From contig BTUI01000003.1 in the NCBI GenBank assembly GCA_045863195.1, forward strand, positions 184,045 through 248,044: a DNA stretch of 64,000 nt, given 5' to 3'. How positions within the stretch are numbered: the stretch's first letter is position 1; every line of letters begins with the position of its first letter. A program made the translations under genes and the position numbers. Below, piece by piece: positions 53,329 through 62,727 of the stretch. The notes under the pieces are model-generated. The model worked only from the letters and a program-made list of their open reading frames with translations. It ran no database searches and was not told the DNA's origin. Origin of the DNA: W-Chloroflexi-9 sp045863195 (GTDB taxonomy: Bacteria > Chloroflexota > Dehalococcoidia > UBA2979).

Positions 53329-55161
53329 GTGGCAACCGCCGACGAGACGCCCGGTTCACGAAGCAGCGGACGGGCGGGCAACCGCATCGTCCACTACATC
53401 GTGCAGTACCGCTGGTCGTACATCCTCGGCGCGCTCGCACTCCTCGTGGCGACGTTCCTCGCGATGGTGCCGCCGTGGCTGCTGCAGCGCGCCGTGGACG
53501 CGCTCACCACCGGCACTGCCAACACGCCGCTCCTCCTCTGGTACGGCGGCGCGATCCTGCTCGCCGGCATCGCCGAGGGCGCCTTGCGCTACTACTCGCG
53601 GTTCGCGGTCTCCGGCACGTCACGGAAGATCGAGTACCAGTTGCGTGACGACCTGACGTCACACCTGTTGCACCTCGACCAGGGCTTCTACCTGCGGTCG
53701 AGGACGGGCGACCTCATGTCGCGCCTGACGAACGACCTGCAGGCGGTCCGCGACCTCATCGGGCCCAGCATCGTGAACGTGAGCCGGTCGGTGGCGGTGA
53801 TCGTCGCCGGGTTCGCGTTCATGCTCTTCATCGACATCCGCCTCACGCTGATCGCGTTCGCCTACCTACCGGTGATCGGCGCCGTGATGGCGTACTTCGA
53901 GACGAACCTGGAGTACCGGTTCCTGGAGGTGCAGGAGCAACTCGCGATCCTCACCGACAAGTCGCAGGAGAACGTCTCCGGCATTCGCGCGATCAAGGCC
54001 TACGCGCAGGAGGACGCGGAGATCGAGAACTTCGCCGCCGGGAACGAGGAGATGCGGAAGCGCTCCATGCGCCTGGCGATCTACCAGTCCGGGCTCTTCC
54101 CCGCGATGGGACTGCTCACCGGCGGCGGCACGCTGCTGGTGCTCTGGTTCGGCGGGCACGACGTGGTCAACGGCCGCATCACGCTGGGCGAGTTCGTGCA
54201 GTTCATGTTCATCCTCGCGATCCTCGCGGAGCAGCTGCTCGCGGTCGGCTGGATGGTCGCCTCGCTGCAACTCGGCATCGTCGCGAGCCGCCGCATCGTC
54301 GAGGTGCTGCGCACGGAGTCGACCGTCGTGGACGGCGTGGACGCCCGGCCGCTGGAGCGCGTGCGCGGCGAGGTCGAGTACCGCGGCGTCGCCGTGCGCT
54401 ACGGCGACGCGACGATCCTCGAGGGCATCGACCTGCACGTCCCGGCCGGCGCCACGGTCGCCCTCGTCGGCGCGACCGGACAGGGGAAGACCACGCTCGC
54501 AAACCTGCTCGTGCGGCTCATCGACCCCACCGAGGGTGCCGTGTTGCTGGACGGCGCGGACGTGCGTTCGCTCCCGATCGCGGACCTGCGCGACCAGGTG
54601 GGCTTCGTCCCTCAGGAGTCGTTCCTCTTCTCGGAGGCGCTCCGCGACAACATTGCCTACGGCCGCCTGGACGCGACCGACGAGGAGTACGAACGCGCGC
54701 TGGAGATCTCGCAACTCTCGAACGACCTCCGCCAACTGACGGACGGCCTCTCGACGGTCATCGGCGAACGCGGCGTGACGCTGTCCGGCGGCCAGAAGCA
54801 GCGTGCGGCGCTCGCGCGGGCGCTGCTGAAGGACCCGCCCGTGCTGGTGCTGGACGACGCACTCTCGCACGTGGACACGCACACGGAGGAGGAGATCCTG
54901 CGCCGGCTCCGCGCCTACATGGCGGGCCGCACCACCATCCTCATCGCACACCGCACGTCCACGCTGCGCTCCGCCGACCTGCTCGTGGTGCTGGAGGGCG
55001 GACGCATCGTCGAGCGCGGGTCGCACGAGGAACTGATCGCGCGCGGCGGCGTCTACGCGCGCATCTACCGCGAGCAACTCGCGCTGGAGCGCCGCCAGGC
55101 GGAGGTCGAGGCGGAACGGGTCGCCCGCGGCCTACTGCCGGAGACGGGGGACGCCTCGTGA
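53329..55161 (+). CDS. ABC exporter subunit, degenerate catalytic site
   Basis: Type IV ABC exporter half of 610 residues: six membrane helices (about 30-320) and a nucleotide-binding domain with Walker A GATGQGKTT, signature LSGGQKQR, and H-loop IAHRTS. Walker B reads VLVLDDALSHVD, with Asp where the catalytic Glu normally is, so this site is probably hydrolysis-poor. The partner gene, which overlaps by 4 nt, has a normal Glu, which is the classic heterodimeric (TM287/288, BmrCD) design. The GTG start at 53329 is the most likely; the frame extends far upstream without support. Confidence 0.88.
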   Translation: MATADETPGSRSSGRAGNRIVHYIVQYRWSYILGALALLVATFLAMVPPWLLQRAVDALTTGTANTPLLLWYGGAILLAGIAEGALRYYSRFAVSGTSRKIEYQLRDDLTSHLLHLDQGFYLRSRTGDLMSRLTNDLQAVRDLIGPSIVNVSRSVAVIVAGFAFMLFIDIRLTLIAFAYLPVIGAVMAYFETNLEYRFLEVQEQLAILTDKSQENVSGIRAIKAYAQEDAEIENFAAGNEEMRKRSMRLAIYQSGLFPAMGLLTGGGTLLVLWFGGHDVVNGRITLGEFVQFMFILAILAEQLLAVGWMVASLQLGIVASRRIVEVLRTESTVVDGVDARPLERVRGEVEYRGVAVRYGDATILEGIDLHVPAGATVALVGATGQGKTTLANLLVRLIDPTEGAVLLDGADVRSLPIADLRDQVGFVPQESFLFSEALRDNIAYGRLDATDEEYERALEISQLSNDLRQLTDGLSTVIGERGVTLSGGQKQRAALARALLKDPPVLVLDDALSHVDTHTEEEILRRLRAYMAGRTTILIAHRTSTLRSADLLVVLEGGRIVERGSHEELIARGGVYARIYREQLALERRQAEVEAERVARGLLPETGDAS

Positions 55162-56939
55162 GTTTCTACGAGGAGGAGTCCGCCCAGACCAGCGTGTACG
55201 ACCGGCGCGTCGCCGGTCGGCTGATGCGCTACCTGCGCCCGTACGGGCCGCAGGTGATCGCATCGGTGCTGATGATGCTCGCGGTCGCGGTCCTGGAACT
55301 GCTCCCGGTGCTCATCGTGCGCGCGGCGATCGACGACCACATCGCGATCGGCAAGACGGACGGCCTCGGGACGCTGGCGCTCGTGTTCCTCGGGGCGCTC
55401 GTGCTGACGTTCGTGCTGCGGTACGCGCAGATGTACCTGATGGCGTGGGTGGGCCAGCGGATGATGGTGGACCTGCGGATGCAGTTGTTCACGCACATCC
55501 AGCGGCTGGCGGTGGCGTTCTTCGACCGCAACCCGGTCGGCCGCGTGGTAATCCGCCTGACCGGCGACGTGCAACAGATCGAGATGGTGATCTCGCAGGG
55601 CGTGATCCAGATCCTCACGAACATGCTGATCGTGCTCGCCGTCGTAGTGGCGATGTTCCTGCTGCACTGGCAACTGGCGCTGCTGATGATGTGCTTCGTG
55701 GTGCCGCTCGTGTACCTCGTGCAGCGGTTCGCGGAGGCGCAGCGGCAGGCGTTCCGCGAGCAGCGCATCTGGATGGCGCGCATCAACGCCTACCTGAACG
55801 AACTGATCACCGGCGTCACGATCATCCAGCTGTTCAACCGGCAGCGGCAGAACCTCGCCTACTTCAACGAGCGCAACACCGGCGCACTGGAGGCGAACAT
55901 GCGCGTGCTGTTCTGGTACGCCGCCTTCGAGCCGACCGTGGTGCTATTCAACGCGATCACCGCCGGCGCGATCATCTGGTTCGGCGGCCGGGGCGTCCTG
56001 GACGACTCGATCACACTCGGCACGCTCGTCGCGTTCCTCGCCTTCATGCAGCGCTTCTTCTGGCCCGTGCGCGAGCTCTCCGAGCGCTACACGATGCTCC
56101 AGGGCGCCATGGCTTCCTCCGAACGCATCTTCGGCGTCCTCGACGAGGCCGAGGAGGTGACGGACATCGAGGGCGCGGGCACCCTCGGGCAGGTGCGGGG
56201 CGAGATCCGCTTCGACCACGTCTGGTTCGCCTACCAGGAGCCGAACTGGGTGCTGAAGGATGTCTCCTTCACCATCCAGCCCGGCGAGAAGGTGGCGATC
56301 GTCGGTGCGACCGGCGCGGGCAAGTCCACGATGATGGCGCTGCTCTCCCGCTTCTACGACGTGCAGCGCGGCGCGATCCTCGTGGACGGTGTCCCCATCC
56401 GCGACCTCCAGCAGCGCTGGCTCCGCCGCCACGTCGGCACCATGCTCCAGGACCCGTGGGTGTTCACCGACACGATCGAGGAGAACATCCGCCTGCGCGA
56501 CCGCTCGATCAGCGCGGAGCAGATCCGTGCCGCAGCGCGCGCCGTGGGCGCCGCACCGTTCATCGAACGGCTGCCCGATGGCTACGGCACGATGCTGGCG
56601 GAGCGGGGCGCGAACCTCTCGACGGGCCAGAAGCAGTTGCTGGCGCTGGCGCGCGTGGCCGCGTTCAACCCGGAGATCGTGCTCGTGATGGACGAGGCGA
56701 CCGCGAGCATCGACCCGGAGACGGAGGCGGTGATCCAGCGCGGCCTGAGCGAGGTGATGGCGGGGCGCACGGCGGTGATCATCGCCCACCGGCTGAACAC
56801 GATCCGCGCGGTCGACCGCATCATCGTCCTGCACCAGGGCGAGGTGGTGGAGGACGGCTCGCACGAGGCGCTCATGGCCCTCGGCGGCATCTACGCGCGG
56901 CTGTACGAACTCCAGTACCGCGTGCAGGGCGGCGTGTAG
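55158..56939 (+). CDS. ABC exporter subunit, partner of 53329-55161
   Basis: ABC exporter half of 593 residues: N-terminal six-helix domain (MRYLRPYGPQVIASVLMM and FDRNPVGRVVIRLTGDVQQ) and a nucleotide-binding domain with Walker A GATGAGKST, the variant signature LSTGQKQ, Walker B LVMDEATASID with catalytic Glu, and IIAHRLNTI. With its partner it forms one intact and one degenerate ATP site. Such exporters carry drugs, lipids or peptides. The GTG start overlaps the previous stop. It is convergent with a crotonase gene. Confidence 0.92.
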   Translation: MSFYEEESAQTSVYDRRVAGRLMRYLRPYGPQVIASVLMMLAVAVLELLPVLIVRAAIDDHIAIGKTDGLGTLALVFLGALVLTFVLRYAQMYLMAWVGQRMMVDLRMQLFTHIQRLAVAFFDRNPVGRVVIRLTGDVQQIEMVISQGVIQILTNMLIVLAVVVAMFLLHWQLALLMMCFVVPLVYLVQRFAEAQRQAFREQRIWMARINAYLNELITGVTIIQLFNRQRQNLAYFNERNTGALEANMRVLFWYAAFEPTVVLFNAITAGAIIWFGGRGVLDDSITLGTLVAFLAFMQRFFWPVRELSERYTMLQGAMASSERIFGVLDEAEEVTDIEGAGTLGQVRGEIRFDHVWFAYQEPNWVLKDVSFTIQPGEKVAIVGATGAGKSTMMALLSRFYDVQRGAILVDGVPIRDLQQRWLRRHVGTMLQDPWVFTDTIEENIRLRDRSISAEQIRAAARAVGAAPFIERLPDGYGTMLAERGANLSTGQKQLLALARVAAFNPEIVLVMDEATASIDPETEAVIQRGLSEVMAGRTAVIIAHRLNTIRAVDRIIVLHQGEVVEDGSHEALMALGGIYARLYELQYRVQGGV

Positions 56940-56945
56940 CGCGCC

Positions 56946-57764
56946 TTACTCGCCGGTGAACTTCGGCGGGCGGCGCTCGAAGAAGGAGAGGCGGGACTCC
57001 GCGGCGTCCTTCGGCGCGCGACGCGAGTAGACGTGCCCCACGGTCTCGTTCCGTAGCGCGACCTCCAGGTCCACCATCAGGTTGCGCTGGATCGTGCGCT
57101 TCGCGCTCCGCATCGCCAGCGGTGGCCACTTCGCGATCTGCTCGGCGAGCGCCATGCTCTCCTCGATCAGCCGGTCCGCCGGGACGAACCGGTCGAGGAT
57201 CCCGAGCGCATGCGCCTCTTCGCCGTAGATGTCGCGGCTGGTGAACATCAGGTCGACGGCCTTCGAGTAGCCGATGATGCGCGGGAGGAACCAGGACATG
57301 CCGGAGTCCGGCGACAGGTTCCGCTCGATGAAGGTGGTGCGCATGCGGGTGAGCGGCGTGCCGACGCGGAGGTCGCACGCCAGCGACAGGCTCATCCCGG
57401 CGCCGACCGCCGGGCCGTTGACCGCGGCGATCGTCGGCTTCGTCATCCGGTAGACGGCGATCGCCTGGCGGCCGATCCAACCGTATTCATCGAGGCGGTC
57501 GGCCTGGGGCGCGGTCGCGGGCGGCGTGTCGTTGTCCTCCGCCCGCGCACTCACCCCACCGCCGAGGTCGGCGCCGGCGCAGAACGCGCGCCCCGCGCCG
57601 GTCAGCACCATCGCGCGGAGGCTGTCGTCCGCCTCCACCTCCGCGCAGGCGGCGCGGGTGTCCTCCTGCAGCGCTTTGTTCATCGCGTTCAGCATGTCGG
57701 GACGGTTGAGGGTGACCAGCGCCACCTGCCCCACCCGCTCGAACGTCAGCACCTCGTACGGCAT
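56946..57764 (-). CDS. Enoyl-CoA hydratase/isomerase family protein
   Basis: Crotonase-fold protein of 272 residues: LNRPDMLNAMNKALQED, the oxyanion segment AFCAGADLGGG, then NGPAVGAGMSLSLACDLRVG and RNLSPDSGMSWFLPRIIG. The Asp in LSPDSG is at the isomerase/hydratase catalytic region. It probably acts on unsaturated acyl-CoA. It follows an LLM flavin monooxygenase gene by 31 nt on the same strand, so the two may belong to one pathway. Confidence 0.88.
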   Translation of the reverse strand: MPYEVLTFERVGQVALVTLNRPDMLNAMNKALQEDTRAACAEVEADDSLRAMVLTGAGRAFCAGADLGGGVSARAEDNDTPPATAPQADRLDEYGWIGRQAIAVYRMTKPTIAAVNGPAVGAGMSLSLACDLRVGTPLTRMRTTFIERNLSPDSGMSWFLPRIIGYSKAVDLMFTSRDIYGEEAHALGILDRFVPADRLIEESMALAEQIAKWPPLAMRSAKRTIQRNLMVDLEVALRNETVGHVYSRRAPKDAAESRLSFFERRPPKFTGE

Positions 57765-57795
57765 CCCGCGCTCCTCGTTCCCGGCACCGCTGCCG

Positions 57796-58710
57796 CTACG
57801 CGTCCGCCACCAGTTCGCGCACCCGCGCGAGCCGTGCGGTGCTCGCCAGCACCTGCGCCTGGTCCGGCACCATGTGCCGGATGATGACGTCCGTATACCC
57901 CATCCCGGCGAGCCGCCGGAACTCCGCCGCCACCTCGTCCGTGTCGCCGAACACCACCGCGCTGCGGTCGAAGCCCCGGTAGCCTCCGGCGATCACGGGC
58001 CCGGCGACGGCGCGCGCCTCCTCGGCGTTGGCACCGACGTAGATGTCGCGACGGATCGCGACGACGCCGGGCTCGCGGCCGAGCGCGCGGCGCTGGGCAC
58101 GGTACGCGGCCGCCTGCTCGTGCGCCTCGATGTCCGTGAGGCCCGGGTCGCCCAGCCAGCCGTCGCACAGGCGCGCCGCGCGGTCGAGCGCTGCGGGCGC
58201 GGAGCCGCCCAGCCACACCTCGACCGGCTCGGGCGGTACCGGCGCGATGCGCGCGTCCGTGAAGGTGTGGCGACGGCCACCGCTCACCGTCTCACCGGCC
58301 CACAGCCGCCGCATCGCATCGAGCGCCTCTTCGAGGCGTGACGGCCGGTGACGCGGGTCGACGCCCATCCCTGAGAACTGCTCGTCGGCCGGCCCCACGG
58401 CGGCCTGGAGGATGAAGCGGCCGCGGTGGATCGCCGCGAGCGTGCCGACCTGTTCGGCGGCCAGCACCGGGTGCCACAGCGGGAGGAGCATCAGGATGCC
58501 CGCCGGCCGGTCGCCCCACTCCGCCAGCAGCCGTCCCATGATCGGCACGTTCTGGTAGTAGTTGCGCGGGCCGGTGTTGTGGTGGTCGCCGACGAACAGC
58601 GAATCCAGCCCCGCATCGCGCGAGGCGGCCGCGCGCTCGATCATGCGCCGCGCGCCCTCGCGTGCGTCGCTCACGTTGTGGGACGAGGAGAGCGAGACCC
58701 CCACCCGCAT
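57796..58710 (-). CDS. LLM-class flavin-dependent oxidoreductase
   Basis: Luciferase-like TIM-barrel flavoenzyme of 304 residues. MRVGVSLSSSHN starts the barrel; DSLFVGDHHNTGP, GRLLAEWGDRPAGILMLLPLWHPVLAAEQVGTLAAIHRGRFILQAAVG and RPSRLEEALDAMRRLWAGETVS are typical of the family. It uses FMNH2 or F420; the cofactor cannot be decided. TAGAAT at 58735-58740 on the minus strand is a -10 candidate. The crotonase gene downstream suggests degradative metabolism. Confidence 0.88.
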   Translation of the reverse strand: MRVGVSLSSSHNVSDAREGARRMIERAAASRDAGLDSLFVGDHHNTGPRNYYQNVPIMGRLLAEWGDRPAGILMLLPLWHPVLAAEQVGTLAAIHRGRFILQAAVGPADEQFSGMGVDPRHRPSRLEEALDAMRRLWAGETVSGGRRHTFTDARIAPVPPEPVEVWLGGSAPAALDRAARLCDGWLGDPGLTDIEAHEQAAAYRAQRRALGREPGVVAIRRDIYVGANAEEARAVAGPVIAGGYRGFDRSAVVFGDTDEVAAEFRRLAGMGYTDVIIRHMVPDQAQVLASTARLARVRELVADA

Positions 58711-58734
58711 GCGCTGCCGCCTTTCCGCGCCGTG

Positions 58735-58740
58735 ATTCTA
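58735..58740 (-). promoter_or_regulatory. Putative -10 element for LLM oxidoreductase gene
   Basis: TAGAAT on the minus strand, 25 nt before the ATG. The 13 bases AATCACGGCGCGG, which begin with the end of this hexamer, recur at the -10 region of the gene starting at 4193. Confidence 0.4.
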
Positions 58741-58757
58741 GCGGGGCGCGCGAGCGG

Positions 58758-58763
58758 TAGACT
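58758..58763 (+). promoter_or_regulatory. Putative -10 element for DUF2277 gene
   Basis: TAGACT, 20 nt before the ATG at 58784. If used, the leader would be only about a dozen bases and would consist of little more than the ribosome-binding site. Confidence 0.35.
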
Positions 58764-58783
58764 GCCGGCACCAGGAGGTGCCT

Positions 58784-59002
58784 ATGTGCCGGTCGATCAA
58801 GCAACTGCGCCCGCCGAAGGGGAGCGAAGTCCCGCCCGCGACGCCTGAGGAGGTGGATGCCGCCGCGCTCCAGTTCGTGCGGAAGGTCGGCGGCTACCGG
58901 AAACCCTCCGCCGCCAACGCGGAGGCGTTCGAGGCGGCGGTCGCGGAGATCGCGGAGGCCACGCACCGCTACCTCGCAGCGCTCGGCGCGCCCGCGCGGT
59001 AG
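58784..59002 (+). CDS. DUF2277 family protein
   Basis: Protein of 72 residues that matches DUF2277: MCRSIKQLRPP, then EEVDAAALQFVRKVGGYRKPSAANAEAFEAAVAEIAEATHRYL. The family is small, soluble and of unknown role; the N-terminal MCR and the VRKVxGxRKPS block are invariant features. AGGAGG precedes the ATG with ideal spacing, which rejects an ATG 2 codons upstream. It is divergent from the LLM oxidoreductase gene and nearly abuts the convergent peptidase gene. Confidence 0.88.
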   Translation: MCRSIKQLRPPKGSEVPPATPEEVDAAALQFVRKVGGYRKPSAANAEAFEAAVAEIAEATHRYLAALGAPAR

Positions 59003-59005
59003 GCC

Positions 59006-60994
59006 TCAGACGGCCGGGTCGAGGCCGATCTCGCGCAGGAATGCCTCCTGCCGCGGCTCGCGCCCGAGGAACGTGCGCACGATCTCGGAGCCGTCCAGCG
59101 TGCCGCCGCCCTCCAGCACCAGCCGCCGGTAGTCGGCCCCGGCGGCGGGGTCGCCCGCCTCGAAGCGGGTGAACATGTCGTCGCCGAACACCTGCGACCA
59201 GAGGTAGCCGTAGTACCCCGCGTCGTACCCGAACAGGTGGCCGAAGCCGGCCTGGAAATGCGTGCCCTCCGGGAACGGGAACCCGGTGATCTCGTGCAGG
59301 TCACGCGCAAGGGCGTCCGTGTCCTTCTCCCGTCCCGGCCCGTGGTACGCGAGGTCGAGCGTGGCGAAGTAGATCTGGCGCAGGTAGTGCAGGCCGCTCG
59401 CGACGTTCTTCGCGTCCATCATGCGCTGCAGGAGCGCCTCCGGCAGCGGCTCGCCGGTGCGGACATGCCTCGTGAAACCGCGCAGCACGTCCACGTCCCA
59501 CACCCAGTGCTCCAGCATCTGGGACGGCGCCTCCACGAAGTCGCGCTCCACGTTGGTGCCGTTGAAGCGGACGTATGGCGCGCGCGTCATCGACTGGTGG
59601 AGGACGTGGCCGAACTCGTGGAACAGCGTCTCCACCTCGGAGTGGCGCAGGAGGCTCGGCGCGTCCGCGGACGGCTTCGTGAAGTTCGAGACGATCGAGC
59701 AGATTGAGCCCTGGTAGGTGCCGTCCGGGCGCATCCGGCCGGGCCGGAGCGTGAACTCGGCGGCGTGGCCGTACTTGCCCGGACGCGGGTGCAGGTCCGT
59801 GTAGAAGCAGCCGATGTGACGGCCGTCCGCCGCATCCTCGATGCGATAGAGGCGCACGTCCGGGTGCCACGCCGCGGCGTCCGGCACCTCCACGAACCGC
59901 ACGCCGAAGGCGCGCTGATAGATATCGAACAGCCCGCCGAGCGTCGCCTGCAGCGGGAAGTACTCTGCGACGGCGAACTGGTCCACCTCGAAGCGCTCGC
60001 GGCGGACGCGTTGCTGGTAGTAGCGCCAGTCCCAGATCTCCAGCCGCGCCGCCGGGTCGCCGGTGTGCGTGCGCTTCGAGGCGGTGAGTTCCGCGATGTC
60101 GCGCTCCGCCTTCACCTGCACCAGCGCACGCAGGTCGGCGAGGAACGCGGACGCGGCCTCGGGGGTCTTCGCCATCTTCGTCTCGGTGACGTAGGCGGCC
60201 CACGACACGTAGCCGAGGATGCTCGCGATCTCGTCGCGGACGGCGATCGCCTCGGCGAGCAGCGGGAGGTTCACCGCCGCCGCCTTCAGGTGGTTCTTCA
60301 GGAACAACTCGCGTCGCAGGCCCTCGTCGTCCGCGGACTCCAGGAACGGGTATAGCTCCGGGTAGTCGAGCGAGACGCGGAAGCGGGGCCCCTCCGGCGT
60401 CTCCACCACCTGCAGCCGCTCGATGTACGAGTCCGGCAGGCCGGCGAGTTGCGCGCGCTCCAGCAGCAGCGCGTCCTCGTACTCGTCGATGTTGCGTCGG
60501 AAGTCCACGGCGAGGACGACCAGGCGCTCTTTCAGCACCTGCACGCGCGCCCGCTGCTCCGGCGGCAGGTCGAAGCCGTTGCGACGGTAGTCGCGCAACG
60601 TGTGCTCCAGCAGTCGCGCCTCCACCGGCTCCAGCCGCGCCGCCTCCGGTGTGGCGGCGAACGCCTGCACGGCACGGTAGAGGTCCTCGCGGAAGCCGAG
60701 GGCGGTGGCGTACGTGTCGAGCGCCTGCTCCGCGGCCTGCGCGGCCTCCCGGATCGCCGGGTCGGTGTGGACGTACGTCAGGAACCCCCACTGCCCGCTC
60801 GCGTCGCCGAGGATCGCGGCCGCCTCCTCGATGGCGCGGAGCGTGTTCGCGAACGTGCGCGCGCCCTCCGGCACGGCGACGACCGCCGCCAGCACCTCGT
60901 CGCAGCGGGCGAGCGCGACCGCCACGCCGGCACGGATCGCCTCCGGGGACGGCGAGGTGTAGTCGAAGACGCCGAGCGTGCTTCGGTCGCTCAT
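59006..60994 (-). CDS. M3-family oligoendopeptidase/oligopeptidase
   Basis: Zinc metallopeptidase of 662 residues that cleaves short peptides in the cytoplasm. The HExxH motif is in ETLFHEFGHVLHQSM, with the third ligand Glu in FVEAPSQMLEHW; the Tyr/His substrate-binding region is GFGHLFGYDAGYYGYLWSQV. Length fits the thimet oligopeptidase/Dcp group. The ATG at 60994 overlaps the stop of the upstream LiaF-like gene (ATGA). The frame continues upstream without support. Confidence 0.93.
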   Translation of the reverse strand: MSDRSTLGVFDYTSPSPEAIRAGVAVALARCDEVLAAVVAVPEGARTFANTLRAIEEAAAILGDASGQWGFLTYVHTDPAIREAAQAAEQALDTYATALGFREDLYRAVQAFAATPEAARLEPVEARLLEHTLRDYRRNGFDLPPEQRARVQVLKERLVVLAVDFRRNIDEYEDALLLERAQLAGLPDSYIERLQVVETPEGPRFRVSLDYPELYPFLESADDEGLRRELFLKNHLKAAAVNLPLLAEAIAVRDEIASILGYVSWAAYVTETKMAKTPEAASAFLADLRALVQVKAERDIAELTASKRTHTGDPAARLEIWDWRYYQQRVRRERFEVDQFAVAEYFPLQATLGGLFDIYQRAFGVRFVEVPDAAAWHPDVRLYRIEDAADGRHIGCFYTDLHPRPGKYGHAAEFTLRPGRMRPDGTYQGSICSIVSNFTKPSADAPSLLRHSEVETLFHEFGHVLHQSMTRAPYVRFNGTNVERDFVEAPSQMLEHWVWDVDVLRGFTRHVRTGEPLPEALLQRMMDAKNVASGLHYLRQIYFATLDLAYHGPGREKDTDALARDLHEITGFPFPEGTHFQAGFGHLFGYDAGYYGYLWSQVFGDDMFTRFEAGDPAAGADYRRLVLEGGGTLDGSEIVRTFLGREPRQEAFLREIGLDPAV

Positions 60995-61452
60995 GTCGGG
61001 CGCGCCGAGCGCACGTGTACCGCGCCGAGAGTGACCCGCGCGTCCACGACCAGCGTCGGTGCGTCTGCGGGCAGGGTGGCCTCCGGCGTGACGCTGGTGG
61101 AGATGCTGCCGGCCACGGTGGAGCCACGCGCGACCACTCGCCAGCCCGGGGGCACCACCACCTCGGTCGCGCCGAGCACGGTGCGGACATCCAGGCGCGC
61201 ACCGCCCGCCGCCAGCGTCGCCTCGCGCAGGTCGAGGTGGACGCCGCCGCACGTGGTGCGCACGGTGCCGCGCCGCAGCGCGGCGGCGCTCGACCCGAAG
61301 TCGGCGGCCTCCGCGGCGGCCACGAGGACGAACTCGTCCGCGAGCGGGTCAGGCGGTGCGACCGGGACGCCACCGCGAAGCACGCGCTTCACGAGGTAGG
61401 CGACAGCCTGGAGCGCGGCGATCCACGCGACGATCCGGATCAGACGGCGCAT
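60991..61452 (-). CDS. LiaF-like membrane-anchored beta protein
   Basis: Protein of 153 residues: one N-terminal membrane helix (IRIVAWIAALQAVAYLV), a linker, then a beta-helix-like C-terminus (GGVHLDLREATLAAGGARLDVRTVLGATEVVVPPGWRV) of the kind found in LiaF/DUF2154 envelope-stress proteins. It may sense cell-envelope stress; no LiaRS pair is adjacent. Its stop overlaps the start of the peptidase gene. TAAGAT on the minus strand near 61480 may be the -10 element. Confidence 0.7.
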   Translation of the reverse strand: MRRLIRIVAWIAALQAVAYLVKRVLRGGVPVAPPDPLADEFVLVAAAEAADFGSSAAALRRGTVRTTCGGVHLDLREATLAAGGARLDVRTVLGATEVVVPPGWRVVARGSTVAGSISTSVTPEATLPADAPTLVVDARVTLGAVHVRSARPT

Positions 61453-61501
61453 GGGCCCCTCCTGCTCTCCGAAGGGCCGATCTTACTCGTCGCGCCGCCG
61501 G

Positions 61502-62116
61502 TCAGCGCCCGCGGATGCCTTCGAGGATCTGTCCGACCGCCTCACCGGTGCGGCGGCGCTCCGCGGCAGCGTCCGGCGCCGAGGCGATCATGTGCGCCGC
61601 CTCCGACGCGACCCCGCGCAATAGGTGGGCGAACTCGTCGACCGGGAACGACGGCGAGACGACACCGGCACGGACGAGCGCGCCGAGCCCGTTCTGAATC
61701 ATCACCAGGCAGACATCCACCTCTCGCCACCGCTCCCAGCCAAGGACGACCGGGGCGTCGCGGAAGAGGATGCCCTGCACCGCCGGGTCCATCGAGCGGT
61801 TCAGGTACTCCCCGAAGCCGGCCCGGAACGCCGACCAGGCGTCCGGCTGCGCCTGCGATGCGGCGCGGATACCGGCACGCACCTCCTCCTGCACCTCCAC
61901 GAACACCGCCTCGAACAGGTCCTGCTTGTCGCGGAAGTGGTGATAGAGGGCGCCGCGGGTGACGCCTGCCTGTTGCACGACTTCCTCGGTCGCCGCGCCG
62001 GCGTACCCGCGCTCCGCGAACAGTGACCGGGCGACCGTGAGGAGCGCCGCGCGGGTGCGGTCGGACTGCTCCGCCTTCCGACCACGCGGGATCGGAGGAG
62101 TGGGGGCCAGGGTCAT
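61502..62116 (-). CDS. TetR-family transcriptional regulator
   Basis: Repressor-type protein of 204 residues. The N-terminal helix-turn-helix (about 15-65: RTRAALLTVARSLFAERGYAGAATEEVVQQAGVTRGALYHHFRDKQDLFEAVF) is canonical TetR. The C-terminal ligand/dimer domain is helical and specific to an unknown ligand. It lies upstream of the LiaF-like and peptidase genes on the same strand, with a possible separate promoter between. Targets may include its own operon or the adjacent SnoaL-like gene. Confidence 0.92.
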   Translation of the reverse strand: MTLAPTPPIPRGRKAEQSDRTRAALLTVARSLFAERGYAGAATEEVVQQAGVTRGALYHHFRDKQDLFEAVFVEVQEEVRAGIRAASQAQPDAWSAFRAGFGEYLNRSMDPAVQGILFRDAPVVLGWERWREVDVCLVMIQNGLGALVRAGVVSPSFPVDEFAHLLRGVASEAAHMIASAPDAAAERRRTGEAVGQILEGIRGR

Positions 62117-62187
62117 CGAGACACTCCAGGTCTACCGCGGATGGACGCCGGGGCCGGTCATCCTCCACGGGGCGGGCACACAGTACG

Positions 62188-62565
62188 TCACTCGCCGGGC
62201 AATGGGGTGGGGCGGGCACCCTCGTACCGCCCGGTGTCATCGAAGGGCGGCATCAGGCCCATCTGCACCATCGCGCTGAAGAACTCTGGGAAGGAGCGCA
62301 CCCGCGCGACCCGATCGCCCTCCATGTAGAGGAGGAAGACCAGCCCGAAGCGGACCTCGCGCCCGGTCGCGGGGATGTTCCGGAGCGGCCCGAGGTGAGT
62401 GGCACGGAAATCCGCGACCAGGACGACCCGCTGGCCGTCCACCGCCACGTCATCGATGGTGACGGCGGCATCCGGGAACGCCCGCTCGACCTCGCGGAAC
62501 CGCGCGGCCAGGCCGTCGTAGCCCGCCGACTCGCCCGGGTTGATGAGCAACACGTCCGGCGCCAC
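62188..62565 (-). CDS. SnoaL-like (NTF2-fold) protein, start uncertain
   Basis: NTF2-like domain protein. From the GTG at 62565 it has 125 residues, but the fold then lacks its usual first helix. The frame continues upstream to a CTG at 62655 (SPEHYRAIVDRWVARVAQVG...), which supplies that helix and has GGAGG 10 nt before it. No ATG, GTG or TTG lies between the upstream stop and this CTG. The core FRATHLGPLRNIPATGREVRFGLVFLLYMEGDRVARVRSF is typical of SnoaL polyketide cyclase-like proteins. Function is unknown. Confidence 0.7.
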   Translation of the reverse strand: MAPDVLLINPGESAGYDGLAARFREVERAFPDAAVTIDDVAVDGQRVVLVADFRATHLGPLRNIPATGREVRFGLVFLLYMEGDRVARVRSFPEFFSAMVQMGLMPPFDDTGRYEGARPTPLPGE

Positions 62566-62727
62566 GATCTCGGCCAGCGCCGCCGCCAGGCCGACCTGGG
62601 CGACCCGTGCGACCCAGCGGTCAACGATCGCGCGGTAGTGCTCCGGGGATGTCAGACTCGGTACGCCTCCCTGCGTGGTGGGGGCTCACTGTAGCCCCGC
62701 CCGCAAGGCCGGTCATCGAGACGAGCG

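Noticed and set aside
53329..56939. Degenerate Walker B in the ABC exporter as a broken gene
   Set aside because: One hydrolysis-poor and one intact site is the normal design of heterodimeric exporters, and the genes overlap as an operon.
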